A program made the translations under genes and the position numbers. The notes beneath the pieces are model-generated. The model made no database searches. It saw only the letters and a program-made list of their open reading frames with translations, and was not told where the DNA came from. DNA of 64,000 nt from CALABS01 sp050260775 (GTDB taxonomy: Bacteria > Pseudomonadota > Alphaproteobacteria > Rhodospirillales > Magnetospirillaceae): the NCBI GenBank assembly GCA_050260775.1, contig JBLNCP010000011.1, positions 38,492 to 102,491 on the forward strand. The letters are read 5' to 3'. Positions 42,846 to 53,296 of this stretch are shown piece by piece (the stretch's first letter is position 1; each line of letters opens with the position of its first letter).

Positions 42846-42945
42846 GGCATCCCCCCTCAATGGTCGATGCGCACAACTACATCTTCTGCCTTGCGGTTGT
42901 CTATCGGGGGAAGGCTGCAGGGAGGTTCCGGTTGACGAAGGGAAT

Positions 42946-44094
42946 ATGATCCCGCACTCTCCCGCAATGGATGTGCAGACTAAAACGCTTTCTTCCGCCG
43001 CCCGGCTCGACTGGCTGCGCCTCATCCGCAGTGAAAACGTAGGCCCACGGACGTTCTTCCGCCTGCTCGAGCGGTATGGAAGCGCCTCGGCGGCACTGGC
43101 CGCGCTGCCGGAATTGGCCCGCCGCGGCGGGCGCTCGCGTCCCATCGTCGTCTGCCCGCGGGCCGAGGCCGAGCGCGAACTGGAGGCGGCGCAGGAATTG
43201 GGCGCCGCCGTCCTCGCCGCCATCGAGCCCGGTTATCCCCGCTGGCTGGCGGCGGTCGAGGACGCTCCGCCTATCCTTTATGTCCGCGGCAATCCGTCGC
43301 TCCTGGCCAAGCCGATGGTGGCGGTGGTCGGCGCCCGCAACGCCTCGGCCAACGGGCGCGGCCTCGCCCGCCGCATTGCCGCCGAATTGGGGCGCGCCGG
43401 GCTGGTGGTGGCGTCCGGCCTGGCGCGCGGGGTCGACACCGCCGCGCACGAGGGCGCGCTGGCGTCGGGGACGGTGGCGGTGATGGCGGGGGGCGTCGAC
43501 GTCGTCTATCCGCCGGAGAACGGTCGGCTCTACGGCGAGATCGTCGCCGGTGGCGCCGCCGTCTCCGAAATGCCGCCGGGCACCCAGCCCCAGGCCAGCC
43601 ACTTCCCCCGGCGCAACCGCATCGTCTCGGGGCTCGCCCTCGGCGTCGTGGTGATCGAGGCCGGCCTGCGGTCGGGCTCGCTGATCACGGCCCGGCTGGC
43701 CGCCGAGCAGGGGCGCGAGGTGTTCGCCGTCCCCGGGTCCCCGCTCGATCCGCGGGCCCAGGGCCCCAACGACCTCATCCGTCACGGTGCCACGCTGACC
43801 GAGGGCGCCGACGACGTGCTGGCAGTGTTGTCCGATTTGCTGCGGCGGCCTCTCGCCGAAGGAAAGAGGGCGCGTTATGACGGCGGTCCCACTGAGCCGC
43901 CGAGCGAGGGCGAACTCGCTCAGGCCCGCCGGACGATCGTCGAAAGCCTGGGCCCGACGCCGGTGACGGTTGACTTGCTGATCCGTGAATGCCAATTGTC
44001 TCCCCCTGTGGTGTCCATGGTCCTGCTCGAACTCGAGCTGGCCGGGCGCCTTGAGCGCCATCCTGGGCACCGTGTCTCGCTTTTGGCAGGCTGA
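42946..44094 (+). CDS. dprA: DNA-protecting protein DprA
   Basis: DprA loads RecA onto single-stranded DNA taken up by transformation. The 382 residues include a SAM-like start (LDWLRLIRSENVGPRTFFRLL), the Rossmann core with VGARNASANGRGLARRIAAELG, SGLARGVDTAAHEGAL, FPRRNRIVSGLALGVVVIEAGLRSGSLITARLA and FAVPGSPLDPRAQGPN, and a C-terminal winged helix (about 320-382). ATG 42946 is set by GAAGGGA; longer frames upstream are rejected. It precedes topA by 46 bases. Confidence 0.95.
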   Translation: MIPHSPAMDVQTKTLSSAARLDWLRLIRSENVGPRTFFRLLERYGSASAALAALPELARRGGRSRPIVVCPRAEAERELEAAQELGAAVLAAIEPGYPRWLAAVEDAPPILYVRGNPSLLAKPMVAVVGARNASANGRGLARRIAAELGRAGLVVASGLARGVDTAAHEGALASGTVAVMAGGVDVVYPPENGRLYGEIVAGGAAVSEMPPGTQPQASHFPRRNRIVSGLALGVVVIEAGLRSGSLITARLAAEQGREVFAVPGSPLDPRAQGPNDLIRHGATLTEGADDVLAVLSDLLRRPLAEGKRARYDGGPTEPPSEGELAQARRTIVESLGPTPVTVDLLIRECQLSPPVVSMVLLELELAGRLERHPGHRVSLLAG

Positions 44095-44140
44095 CCCGGG
44101 ATTGGGTGCCCCCGCGTTCCCCTGCCAAGATCGGGATCGG

Positions 44141-46807
44141 ATGAAGGTCGTCGTCGTCGAATCGCCCGCAAAGGCAAAGACCATCAACAAGTACCTGGGA
44201 TCGGATTTCCAGGTGCTCGCCTCGTATGGGCACATCCGCGACCTGCCGGCCAAGGATGGCTCGGTGCGGCCCGATGACGACTTCTCCATGGATTGGGAGA
44301 CCGATCCGAAGTCGGAGCGCCACATCAAGGACATCGCCCAGGCGCTCAAGGGCGCCGAGAAACTGTTCCTCGCCACCGACCCGGATCGCGAAGGAGAGGC
44401 GATCAGCTGGCACGTCAAGCGCGTGCTGGAAGAGCGCGGCGCCCTGAAGAAGGTCGACGTCAAGCGGGTGGTGTTCAACGAGATCACCAAGACCGCCGTC
44501 CTCGACGCCATGCGCAATCCGCGCGACATCCACCAGGAACTGGTGGACGCCTATCTGGCGCGCCGGGCGCTCGACTATCTGGTCGGCTTCACCTTGTCGC
44601 CGGTGCTGTGGCGCAAGCTGCCGGGCTCGCGCTCGGCCGGCCGCGTCCAGTCGGTGGCGCTGCGCCTGATCTGCGAGCGGGAAAGCGAGATCGAGAGCTT
44701 CAAGTCCCAGGAATACTGGACGGTCGCCGCCGACTTCCTGACCTCGAAGGGCGCGCAGATCACCGCCGGTCTGACCCATCTCGACGGTGCCAAGCTCGAC
44801 AAGTTCGCGCTGGGCAACGAGCAGGCCGCCGCGACGGCCAAGGCCAAGATCGAGGCGGCGTCCTTCGCCGTATCGGGAGTCGAGCGCAAGAAGGCCAAGC
44901 GCAATCCCTTCGCGCCCTTCACCACCTCGACGCTGCAGCAGGAAGCGAGCCGCAAGCTGTATTTCTCGGCGGCCAAGACCATGCAGATCGCCCAGCGCCT
45001 GTACGAGGGCGTCGATGTCGGCGGCGAGACGGTCGGCCTCATCACCTACATGCGTACCGACGGCGTCACCATGGCGGCCGAGGCGGTGGGCGCCTGCCGT
45101 GAACTCATCGGCCGCGACTTCGGCAAGGCCTACCTTCCCGAGTCGCCGCGGATCTACAAGACCAAGGCCAAGAACGCGCAGGAAGCGCACGAGTGCATTC
45201 GCCCCACCGACCTGTTCAAGCGGCCCGACGACGTGGCGCGCTTCCTCGATCGCGACCAGCTCAAGCTCTATGAGCTGATCTGGAAGCGGACCGTGGCCAG
45301 CCAGATGGCCTCGGCCGAACTGGACCAGGTGGCGGTCGACGTCGCCAGCGCCGACAACAAGATCGTGTTCCGGGCCACCGGCAGCGTCGTGGTGTTCGAC
45401 GGCTTCATCAAGGTCTACCGCGAGGACCGCGACGAGCCGGAAGACGACGAGTCCGACCGCCTGCTGCCCGACGTGGCCGAGGGCGAGCGCATGAGCCGCC
45501 AGGCGGTGCGCCCCGAACAGCACTTCACCCAGCCGCCGCCGCGCTATTCCGAGGCCAGCCTGGTCAAGAAGATGGAGGAGCTGGGGATCGGCCGCCCGTC
45601 GACCTACGCCTCCATCCTGACGGTGCTGCAGGACCGCAATTACGTCCGCCTCGACAACCGCCGCTTCGTCCCCGAGGACCGCGGCCGGCTGGTCACCGCC
45701 TTCCTTGAGAGCTTCTTCAAGCGCTACGTCGAATACAATTTCACCGCCGACCTGGAGAACCAGCTCGACGATGTCTCCGGCGGGCGCGTCGACTGGCGCA
45801 AGGTCCTGGAAGAGTTCTGGCGCGATTTCTCGGGATCGGTGGACGAGACCAAGGACCTGCGCGTCTCCGAGGTGATCGAGACGCTGGACCAGGAGCTCGG
45901 ACCGCACTTCTTCCCGCAAGGGGCCGACGGTCACGACCCCCGGCAATGCCCGGGCTGCTCCGGCGGACGGCTGTCGCTCAAGCTGGGCAAGTTCGGGGCG
46001 TTCATCGGCTGCTCCAACTATCCGGAATGCCGCTACACCCGGCCGCTGGCGGTGGCGGGCGAGGGTGCCGACGGCGCCGCCGAGGCCGGTGACGGCCCCA
46101 AGGAGCTTGGCGTCGATCCGGTGAGTTCGGAGCAGGTCACCCTGCGCAAGGGGCCCTACGGCTGGTACGTGCAGCTGGGCGAGGGCAAGAAGCCCAAGCG
46201 GGTGTCGCTCTACAAGGGGCTCGAGCCCGCCGACGTCACCCTGGACATCGCCCTCAAGCTGCTGGCCCTGCCGCGCGAGATCGGCTCCCATCCCGAGACC
46301 AAGAAGCCCATCTCCGCCGGTGTCGGCCGGTTCGGTCCCTACCTGCTGCACGACGGCGTCTACAAGTCGCTGACGCGCGAGGACGACGTGCTGACCATCG
46401 GCATGAACCGCGCCGTCGAGCTGCTGGCCCAGGGCCGCGGCAAGGGCAAGGCGGCCGGCCCGCTCAAGACGCTCGGCGACCATGACGGCAAGCCGGTGAC
46501 CGTGCACGAGGGCCGGTTCGGCCCCTACGTGTCGTCCAACGGCGTCCACGCCACCCTGCCCAAGGGGACCGACCCGCAGGAAGTGACGCTGGAGGATGCG
46601 GTCCGGCTGATCCAGGCCAAGGCGGCCAAGGCCCCCGCCAAGCCGGCCCGCAAGGCGGCGGCCAAGAAGGCTCCGGCCGCCAAGGCGACGAAGGCGGCGG
46701 ACGCCGAGGCCAAGCCGAAGAAGGCCGCAGCCAAGAAGGCTCCGGCCGCGAAGAAGGCTCCCGCCAAGAAGGCGGCGGCGAAGAAGGTGAAGGCGGCGGT
46801 CGAATAG
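44141..46807 (+). CDS. topA: DNA topoisomerase I
   Basis: TopA relaxes negative supercoils. The 888 residues have a TOPRIM domain (VVVESPAKAKTI, ATDPDREGEAISWH), the catalytic tyrosine Y303 in TYMRTDGV, and zinc-finger regions: one full C4 unit (CPGCSGGRLSLKLGKFGAFIGCSNYPEC) followed by two finger-like repeats without cysteines (RKGPYGWYVQLGEGKKPKR and FGPYLLHDGVYKSL, FGPYVSSNGVHATL). It ends in a long Lys/Ala tail (about 820-888) that resembles histone H1 tails and should bind DNA non-specifically. It lies downstream of dprA. Confidence 0.97.
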   Translation: MKVVVVESPAKAKTINKYLGSDFQVLASYGHIRDLPAKDGSVRPDDDFSMDWETDPKSERHIKDIAQALKGAEKLFLATDPDREGEAISWHVKRVLEERGALKKVDVKRVVFNEITKTAVLDAMRNPRDIHQELVDAYLARRALDYLVGFTLSPVLWRKLPGSRSAGRVQSVALRLICERESEIESFKSQEYWTVAADFLTSKGAQITAGLTHLDGAKLDKFALGNEQAAATAKAKIEAASFAVSGVERKKAKRNPFAPFTTSTLQQEASRKLYFSAAKTMQIAQRLYEGVDVGGETVGLITYMRTDGVTMAAEAVGACRELIGRDFGKAYLPESPRIYKTKAKNAQEAHECIRPTDLFKRPDDVARFLDRDQLKLYELIWKRTVASQMASAELDQVAVDVASADNKIVFRATGSVVVFDGFIKVYREDRDEPEDDESDRLLPDVAEGERMSRQAVRPEQHFTQPPPRYSEASLVKKMEELGIGRPSTYASILTVLQDRNYVRLDNRRFVPEDRGRLVTAFLESFFKRYVEYNFTADLENQLDDVSGGRVDWRKVLEEFWRDFSGSVDETKDLRVSEVIETLDQELGPHFFPQGADGHDPRQCPGCSGGRLSLKLGKFGAFIGCSNYPECRYTRPLAVAGEGADGAAEAGDGPKELGVDPVSSEQVTLRKGPYGWYVQLGEGKKPKRVSLYKGLEPADVTLDIALKLLALPREIGSHPETKKPISAGVGRFGPYLLHDGVYKSLTREDDVLTIGMNRAVELLAQGRGKGKAAGPLKTLGDHDGKPVTVHEGRFGPYVSSNGVHATLPKGTDPQEVTLEDAVRLIQAKAAKAPAKPARKAAAKKAPAAKATKAADAEAKPKKAAAKKAPAAKKAPAKKAAAKKVKAAVE

Positions 46808-46819
46808 ACCGCCGGCTTG

Positions 46820-47731
46820 TCAGCCGGCTTTCTTGAGATTGACCGCCACGCTCGGTTGCGGGTTGCCCAGCGAGCGGCTGATCAGTTTGGACTGTAGGTG
46901 CATCCGTTCCAGGTCGGCGAAGGCGATCGCCGTCGGGTCGGCGTCGGCCTTGCGAGCTCCTTCCAACAGCTCGGCGACCTGGCTGATGTAGCCTTCGGCC
47001 GGGGTTCCCTGCATGCGCTTGACCATGTCCTCGGCCACCGTCACCAGGCGGTGGGTGTGGGGGATGAGGGAGGGGCCGTCGCCCATCCCGTCGCGGACCG
47101 AGGCGCTGATGTGGCTGACCAGCCAGTCGAGCTGGACCGCATGGCGCTCGATCTTGATGCGGTTGAGCGTCGCCGCCGCCTCGCGGACCTGGGCGTCGAT
47201 CTTGATGCCGTCGACACCGGTCATGCGCAGGCGCAGGAGGTTGGGCACCTCCATCATGGGCGCCGAATGGCTGTCGAAGGTGCGCGTCTTCACGCGGCGG
47301 TCGGGTCCGGTGTAGTCGTGGGTGATGACGAACGGCTTGCGGGCCCGCGACAGCCTCTCGATGCGCAGGATGAGCTGATCGGGGGCGACCGGCGTCAGCA
47401 GCAGGTCGTCCGATCCCGAATCGATGACGCGCTTGACGTAGTCCGGCTCTGCGTTGGCCAGCAGGACGATCACCATGACGAACGGATTGGCCCCCAGGCG
47501 CTGGTTGCGGTTCTCCTGGATGAGGAAGCCGCAATCATTGCCCTCCAGCGCGCTGGAGGTGACGATCAGGTCCGCCGCATCCTGTTCGATGATGTCGTGC
47601 AGCTTGGTGAAGCTGGAGATATCTGTAATCGACCGGAAACCGAGGGCAAACAGGGCTGTGCGCAATCCCTGGCGCACCATTGGTGTCGGATCGGCGATCA
47701 CCAGCCTGACATGTTCGAAAGTCTCAGACAT
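46820..47731 (-). CDS. Protein with degenerate receiver domain
   Basis: The 303-residue protein opens like a response regulator (VRLVIADPTPMVRQGLRTALFALGF), but the phospho-acceptor position reads ADLIVTSSALEG: Ser in place of Asp, so phosphotransfer by the usual route is unlikely. The lysine site reads LLTPVAPDQL and is also lost. After the domain comes YTGPDRRVKTRTFDSH and a helical C-terminal half (about 175-303) with no recognised output domain. The GPDRR motif also occurs in other alphaproteobacterial receiver-type proteins. It sits between topA and pyrB, breaking a gene order common in this class. Confidence 0.75.
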   Translation of the reverse strand: MSETFEHVRLVIADPTPMVRQGLRTALFALGFRSITDISSFTKLHDIIEQDAADLIVTSSALEGNDCGFLIQENRNQRLGANPFVMVIVLLANAEPDYVKRVIDSGSDDLLLTPVAPDQLILRIERLSRARKPFVITHDYTGPDRRVKTRTFDSHSAPMMEVPNLLRLRMTGVDGIKIDAQVREAAATLNRIKIERHAVQLDWLVSHISASVRDGMGDGPSLIPHTHRLVTVAEDMVKRMQGTPAEGYISQVAELLEGARKADADPTAIAFADLERMHLQSKLISRSLGNPQPSVAVNLKKAG

Positions 47732-47875
47732 TTCCCGCCTTATGGTCGGAAGTACAGCCGCGGTTTACTGTTTATTTACAAGGCGGGAGCGCCCATTCCC
47801 GTTTACCCCTTCTTAATACATCTGCATGTGTCCGGCCATCCCCAATCGTGCGGGGAGGGGGGCTACGGCACCCGC

Positions 47876-47904
47876 TTGCGACCCGGCCGAACGGCACATA
47901 TAGT
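47876..47904 (+). promoter_or_regulatory. Sigma70 promoter of pyrB, predicting a near-leaderless mRNA
   Basis: TTGCGA (47876-47881) and TATAGT (47899-47904) are 17 bases apart. Transcription would begin at about 47911, two or three bases before the pyrB ATG, and no ribosome site precedes that ATG. Confidence 0.65.
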
Positions 47905-47913
47905 TCGGTCACC

Positions 47914-48866
<953 letters not shown>

Positions 48867-48867
<1 letters not shown>

Positions 48868-50180
48868 TGACCAACCGCAAGCAAGCCGGCGGCCTGGTCG
48901 CCTACGTCAACGCCCGCCTGCTCGACCCCGCCACGGGCCTCGACGCCCCCGGTGCGCTGCTGGTCAACGGCGAGATCATCGCCGATTGCGGACCGGGGCT
49001 GTTCCAGGGTGGCGTGCCGTCCGGCATGGAGGTGGTGGACTGCAAGGGCCTGTGCCTGGCGCCCGGCCTCGTCGACATGCGCGTGCAGGTGCGCGAGCCC
49101 GGCGACGAGCACAAGGAGACGCTGCGGTCGGCGGGCGAGGCGGCGGTGGCCGGCGGCATCACCTCGATGGTGTGCCTGCCCAACACCGAGCCGGTGATCG
49201 ACGACGTCGCCTCGGTCGAGTTCGTGGCGCGCCGTGCCCGCAAGATCGGGCTGGCCAAGGTCTACCCCTACGCCGCCGCCACCAAGAACCTCGAGGGCAA
49301 GGAGCTGTCGGAGATGGGCTTCCTGGCCGAGGCCGGGGCGGTGGCCTTCACCGACGGCCTGAAGCCGATCAAGGGCGCCCAGACCATGCGCCGCGCCCTG
49401 TCCTATGCCGCCACCTTCGGCGCCATCATCGTCCAGCATCCCGAGGAGCCGTCGCTGGCCGAGAACGGGGTGATGAACGAGGGCGAACTGGCGGTGCGCA
49501 TGGGCCTGTCCGGCATCCCCGCGGCGGCCGAGGCCATCCTGTTGGAACGTGACATGCGTCTGGTGGAGATCACCGGCGGGCGCTATCACGCCGCCCACCT
49601 GTCGACCGCCGAAGGCGTCGCGATCATCCGCAAGGCCAAGGCCAAGGGGCTGCCGGTCACCGCCGAGACGGCCCCGCCCTACATGGCGCTCAACGAACTG
49701 GCGGTCAGCGACTACCGCACCTTCGCCAAGCTGTCGCCGCCTCTGCGCTCGGAAGCCGACCGCCAGGCCATCGTCGCCGGCCTCAAGGACGGCACCATCG
49801 ATGCCATCGCCTCGGACCACGCGCCGCAGGACCAGGATTCCAAACGGCTGCCCTTCGCTCAGGCGGAGTTCGGCGGCATCGGCCTGGAGACGCTGCTGCC
49901 GATTACGCTGGAACTGGTGCACAACGGCCATCTCTCCATGCTCGAGGCGCTCAAGCTGGTGACCTGCGCCCCGGCCGACATCCTCGGGCTGCCGGCCGGT
50001 CGGCTCAAGGTCGGCTCCGCCGCCGATCTGGTGCTGTTCGACCCGGCGCGGGGATGGGTGATCGATCCGCACGCCTTCCGCTCGAAGTCGAAGAACTCGC
50101 CGTTCGACGGCCGCCCGGTCCAGGGCATGGTCCTGCGCACCGTCGTCGACGGCCGCACCGTGTTCCAGCGCGATGCGTAA
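48867..50180 (+). CDS. Dihydroorotase-like protein, probably non-catalytic (PyrC' / PyrX type)
   Basis: The 437-residue protein has the class I dihydroorotase fold and length, but key metal ligands are changed. The HxH of active enzymes is VDMRVQVREPG here (R and Q); the later PHH motif is APPYMAL; the DHAPH motif ends DHAPQ. H in VQHPEEPSL and in AAHLSTAEG and D in SDHAP remain. This is the pattern of the inactive DHOase partners that stabilise PyrB in several proteobacteria. An active pyrC would then lie elsewhere in the genome. ATG 48867 overlaps the pyrB stop by one base; plsY follows 6 bases later. Confidence 0.85.
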
Positions 50181-50186
50181 TCGTCG

Positions 50187-50870
50187 ATGATCGCCACCCT
50201 CGCCCTGACCGCCCTGGGCGGCTACCTGCTGGGCTCGATCCCGTTCGGGCTGGTGCTGACCCGGGCTGCCGGCCTGGGCGACATCCGCGCCATCGGCTCG
50301 GGCAACATCGGCGCCACCAACGTGCTGCGCACCGGCCGCAAGGGCCTGGCGCTGGCCACCCTGCTGCTGGACGGCGGCAAGGGCGCCATGGCGGTCGGGC
50401 TCGCCTGGGCGGCCTCGCTGCTGCTGTTCGTCTCGGCCGGCGTCAATGCGGTGACCACGGACGGAGCGGCGGCGGAGTCGTTCGCCGCCGTCCTCACGCC
50501 CGAGACCGTGCACCTCATGCCCCTGGTTGCCGGCTTCGCCGCCGTGCTCGGCCACAATTTCCCGGTGTGGCTGAAGTTCAAGGGCGGCAAGGGCGTGGCC
50601 ACCACGCTCGGCACCCTGTTCGCGGTCGCCTGGCCGGTGGGGCTGGCCTGCGTCGGCACCTGGCTGGTGGTGGCGGCGGTATTCCGCATCTCGTCGCTGT
50701 CGGCGTTGGTGGCGCTGGCGCTGTCGCCCCTTTACGCCTGGATCTTCGCCGATCCCGCCACCGCGCTGATGGCGGCGGGCCTCGCCGTGCTCGGATTCAT
50801 CCGCCACGAGGCCAACATCCGCCGCCTGCTCAAGGGCGAGGAGCCGCGGATCGGCAAGAAGAAGTCCTAG
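50187..50870 (+). CDS. plsY: Glycerol-3-phosphate acyltransferase PlsY
   Basis: PlsY transfers acyl groups from acyl phosphate to glycerol-3-phosphate, starting phospholipid synthesis. The 227-residue inner-membrane protein has about five helices and the three PlsY motifs: LLGSIPFGLVL, GSGNIGATNVLRTGRKG, and GHNFPVWLKFKGGKGVATTLG. A pyrB-pyrC-plsY order with dprA-topA nearby is common in alphaproteobacteria. Confidence 0.96.
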   Translation: MIATLALTALGGYLLGSIPFGLVLTRAAGLGDIRAIGSGNIGATNVLRTGRKGLALATLLLDGGKGAMAVGLAWAASLLLFVSAGVNAVTTDGAAAESFAAVLTPETVHLMPLVAGFAAVLGHNFPVWLKFKGGKGVATTLGTLFAVAWPVGLACVGTWLVVAAVFRISSLSALVALALSPLYAWIFADPATALMAAGLAVLGFIRHEANIRRLLKGEEPRIGKKKS

Positions 50871-50997
50871 GCCCTCCAGGCATCCGCAAAACGGCTTTCC
50901 CTCATGGCAGCCCTGCTCAACCCGCGCGCGCCGGGGCGCGGGGCGGGGCCTAGAGTGGTGGGACGGAAATCCACTCCTTCCGGAGGGAGGCCGTGCC

Positions 50998-52032
50998 ATG
51001 AGAGACCCGTTCGACAGGCCGATCCGGCTGCTTCTGGTCGAGGACAATCCCGGTGATTTCCGCCTGGTGCAGGTGCTGCTGGCCGAGGTCGGCGGCTTCC
51101 AGCTCGATCACGCCGAGACCCTCAAGGATGCCTTCGCGCTGATGGCCGAGGCCCGCCCCGACGCGGTGCTGCTCGACCTGTCGCTGCCCGATTCGAGCGG
51201 TGTGCAGACCATCGATTCCATGCGCAAGGTGGCGCCCGAGGTGCCCCTGGTGATCTTCACCGGCTTCGACGACGAGGCCATGGGCATCAAGGCGGTCCAG
51301 CACGGCTGCCAGGACTACCTGGTGAAGGGGCAGGGCGACGGCCACGCCATCCGGCGCACCATCGCCTACGCCATCGAACGCAAGGCCGCCGAGATCGAAC
51401 GCCAGAAAGCCGCTGAGCGCCTGCTGCGCATGCTGCGCCAGACGGTCCGCGCCGTGTCGCTGACCTTGGAGATCCGCGACCCCTACACCGCCGGGCACCA
51501 GCGCCGCGTCGCCCACCTCGCCCAAGCCATAGGCGCCCGTCTCGGCTTCGATGCCGAGCGGCTGGAGGGGCTGTATACCGGAGCCCTGATCCACGACATC
51601 GGCAAGATCAACGTGCCCGCCGATTTTCTCAGCCGCCCCGGCCGCCTGTCCGACGCCGCCTTCGGCGTGGTGCAGTCGCATCCGGCCATGGGCTACGAGA
51701 TCGTGAGCGAGATCGAGTTCCCCTGGCCGGTGGCGGAGATGATCCTGCAGCACCACGAGCGCATGGACGGCAGCGGCTATCCGCAAGGCCTGCAAGGCGA
51801 CGCCATCATCCCCGAGGCGCGGGTCATCGCGGTGGCCGACGTGGTCGAGGCCATGGCCTCGCACCGCCCCTACCGGCCGGCCCTCGGCCTCGATGCCGCC
51901 CTGCAGGAAATCCGCGAGGGCCGCGGGACGCGCTACGACCCGGCGGTGGTGGACGCCTGCACGGCCCTGCTGGCCGAGCAGGGCGCAGCCGCCCTCGATG
52001 CCGAGGAGGCGTGCCCGGTCATTGCGGCATGA
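50998..52032 (+). CDS. Response regulator with HD-GYP output
   Basis: The 344-residue protein has a receiver (about 10-130; E15/D16 and phospho-acceptor D60 in AVLLDLSLPDSSG), a coiled linker (IERKAAEIERQKAAERLL) and an HD-GYP domain (about 155-330) with HDIGK, HPAMGYEIV and HHERMDGSGYP, that is the HD, HxxxG and GYP motifs. Such proteins degrade cyclic di-GMP on phosphorylation. GGAGGGAGG precedes the ATG. Its last 14 bases overlap the convergent MFS gene. Confidence 0.93.
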   Translation: MRDPFDRPIRLLLVEDNPGDFRLVQVLLAEVGGFQLDHAETLKDAFALMAEARPDAVLLDLSLPDSSGVQTIDSMRKVAPEVPLVIFTGFDDEAMGIKAVQHGCQDYLVKGQGDGHAIRRTIAYAIERKAAEIERQKAAERLLRMLRQTVRAVSLTLEIRDPYTAGHQRRVAHLAQAIGARLGFDAERLEGLYTGALIHDIGKINVPADFLSRPGRLSDAAFGVVQSHPAMGYEIVSEIEFPWPVAEMILQHHERMDGSGYPQGLQGDAIIPEARVIAVADVVEAMASHRPYRPALGLDAALQEIREGRGTRYDPAVVDACTALLAEQGAAALDAEEACPVIAA

Positions 52033-53191
52033 GGGCGCGAGCGCGGCTCAGGGCCGCGCCGGTCAGCAGCAGGGCGCCGCCCAGGAACACGACGGCGGCG
52101 GCGAACAGAAGGGCCGGCGACCAGTCGCCGGCGGCGGCGAGGCGGCCGGCCACCACCGGTCCGATGATCTGGCCGATGCCGAACACGGCCGTGAGCAGCC
52201 CCATGGTGCGGGCGGCGGCGGCGGGCTGGATGGCGCGCCCGAACGCCAGCGCCATGCCGACGATGCCGAGGAAGGTGCCGCCGTAGAGGATGGCGCCGGC
52301 CATCACCGCCCCGGCGGCGGGCGACAGCGCCGGCAGCGCCACCCCCATGGTCTGGATGACGTGGGCGGTGACCAGGGTGGGAAGGAAGCCGCGCCGGGCG
52401 GCCATCCACGACCAGGCCGCGGCCGACGGCAGCGCCGCCAGCCCCACCAGCACCCAGGACAACGCGGCGAAGCGCTCGACGCCGGGGGTGGCCTTGGCCA
52501 CCACCACCAGGAAGGTGCCGGTGACGATGTAGCCCATGCCCTCGCAGAAATAGGCCGCGGCCAGCAGCGACATGGGGTAGCGGTCGGGCGTGTGGGTCGA
52601 GGCGGGCGATTGCGCCGCCTGCGCATGGGCGTCGCGCAGCGCCGGCCACGCCGCCAGCGAGAACAGGCCGGCGATCACCGCGGTGCCGAGCCAGCCGCCG
52701 GTCGCGCCGAGGTCCGGGCCGATGGCGCCCACATAGATGCCGGCGATGGCGATGCCGAGCCCGACGCCGCCGAAGTGCCAGCCGGACAGGCGGGCGGCGC
52801 CCAGTTCGGCGAGCCGCGCCACCACCAGCGCCGAGGCCAGCACGAAGACCCAGGCCGAGGCGATCCCGGCGATGCCGCGGATCACCGACCACAGCGCGAA
52901 GGAGTGGGTGAAGGGCATCAGGGCGAGCATGGCGACCGTGATCGCCAGGCCCCAGCCCAGCAGCTTGTGGCGGGCGGCGTCGGTGGTGACCAGCCCGGCC
53001 CAGATGGCGCCGATCAGATAGCCGAGGTTGTTGGCGGCAGCCAGCCAGCCGGCCTCTTCGGCGCCGAAGCCGGCTTCCACCTGCATCAGCGGCAGGATCG
53101 GGGTGAAGGCGAAGCGGCCGAGGCCCAGCGACACCGCGCAGGTCAGCATGCCGCTGACCAGAATGCGAGACTTACCCTGATCCACCCTCAT
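52019..53191 (-). CDS. MFS transporter, YbfB/YjiJ family
   Basis: The 390-residue protein has 12 transmembrane helices. The opening GMLTCAVSLGLGRFAFTPILPLM and GAEEAGWLAAANNLGYLIGA, and later GIAIAGIYVGAIG, match the YbfB/YjiJ branch of the major facilitator superfamily. Its substrate is unknown. It lies downstream of lysS across a strong terminator, so it is transcribed separately; its 3' end overlaps the HD-GYP gene. Confidence 0.9.
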   Translation of the reverse strand: MRVDQGKSRILVSGMLTCAVSLGLGRFAFTPILPLMQVEAGFGAEEAGWLAAANNLGYLIGAIWAGLVTTDAARHKLLGWGLAITVAMLALMPFTHSFALWSVIRGIAGIASAWVFVLASALVVARLAELGAARLSGWHFGGVGLGIAIAGIYVGAIGPDLGATGGWLGTAVIAGLFSLAAWPALRDAHAQAAQSPASTHTPDRYPMSLLAAAYFCEGMGYIVTGTFLVVVAKATPGVERFAALSWVLVGLAALPSAAAWSWMAARRGFLPTLVTAHVIQTMGVALPALSPAAGAVMAGAILYGGTFLGIVGMALAFGRAIQPAAAARTMGLLTAVFGIGQIIGPVVAGRLAAAGDWSPALLFAAAVVFLGGALLLTGAALSRARALMPQ

Positions 53192-53251
53192 CCGCTCCCT
53201 GGTCCGACCACCTCGAAAGATGGCGCGGACGGGCGTTGGTTACCAGGGGAT

Positions 53252-53288
53252 AAAACACCGGGCGAGCGGTTTTCCGCCCGCCCGGTGT
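53252..53288 (-). terminator. Intrinsic terminator of lysS
   Basis: On the minus strand a 15-bp stem (one mismatch; 53274-53288 with 53255-53269), an AAAA loop and a following TTTTA end the lysS transcript 9 bases after the stop. Confidence 0.9.
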
Positions 53289-53296
53289 CGTTCCGT

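Noticed and set aside
43775..46549. A 924-codon minus-strand frame
   Set aside because: Antisense shadow of topA and dprA, both strongly supported.
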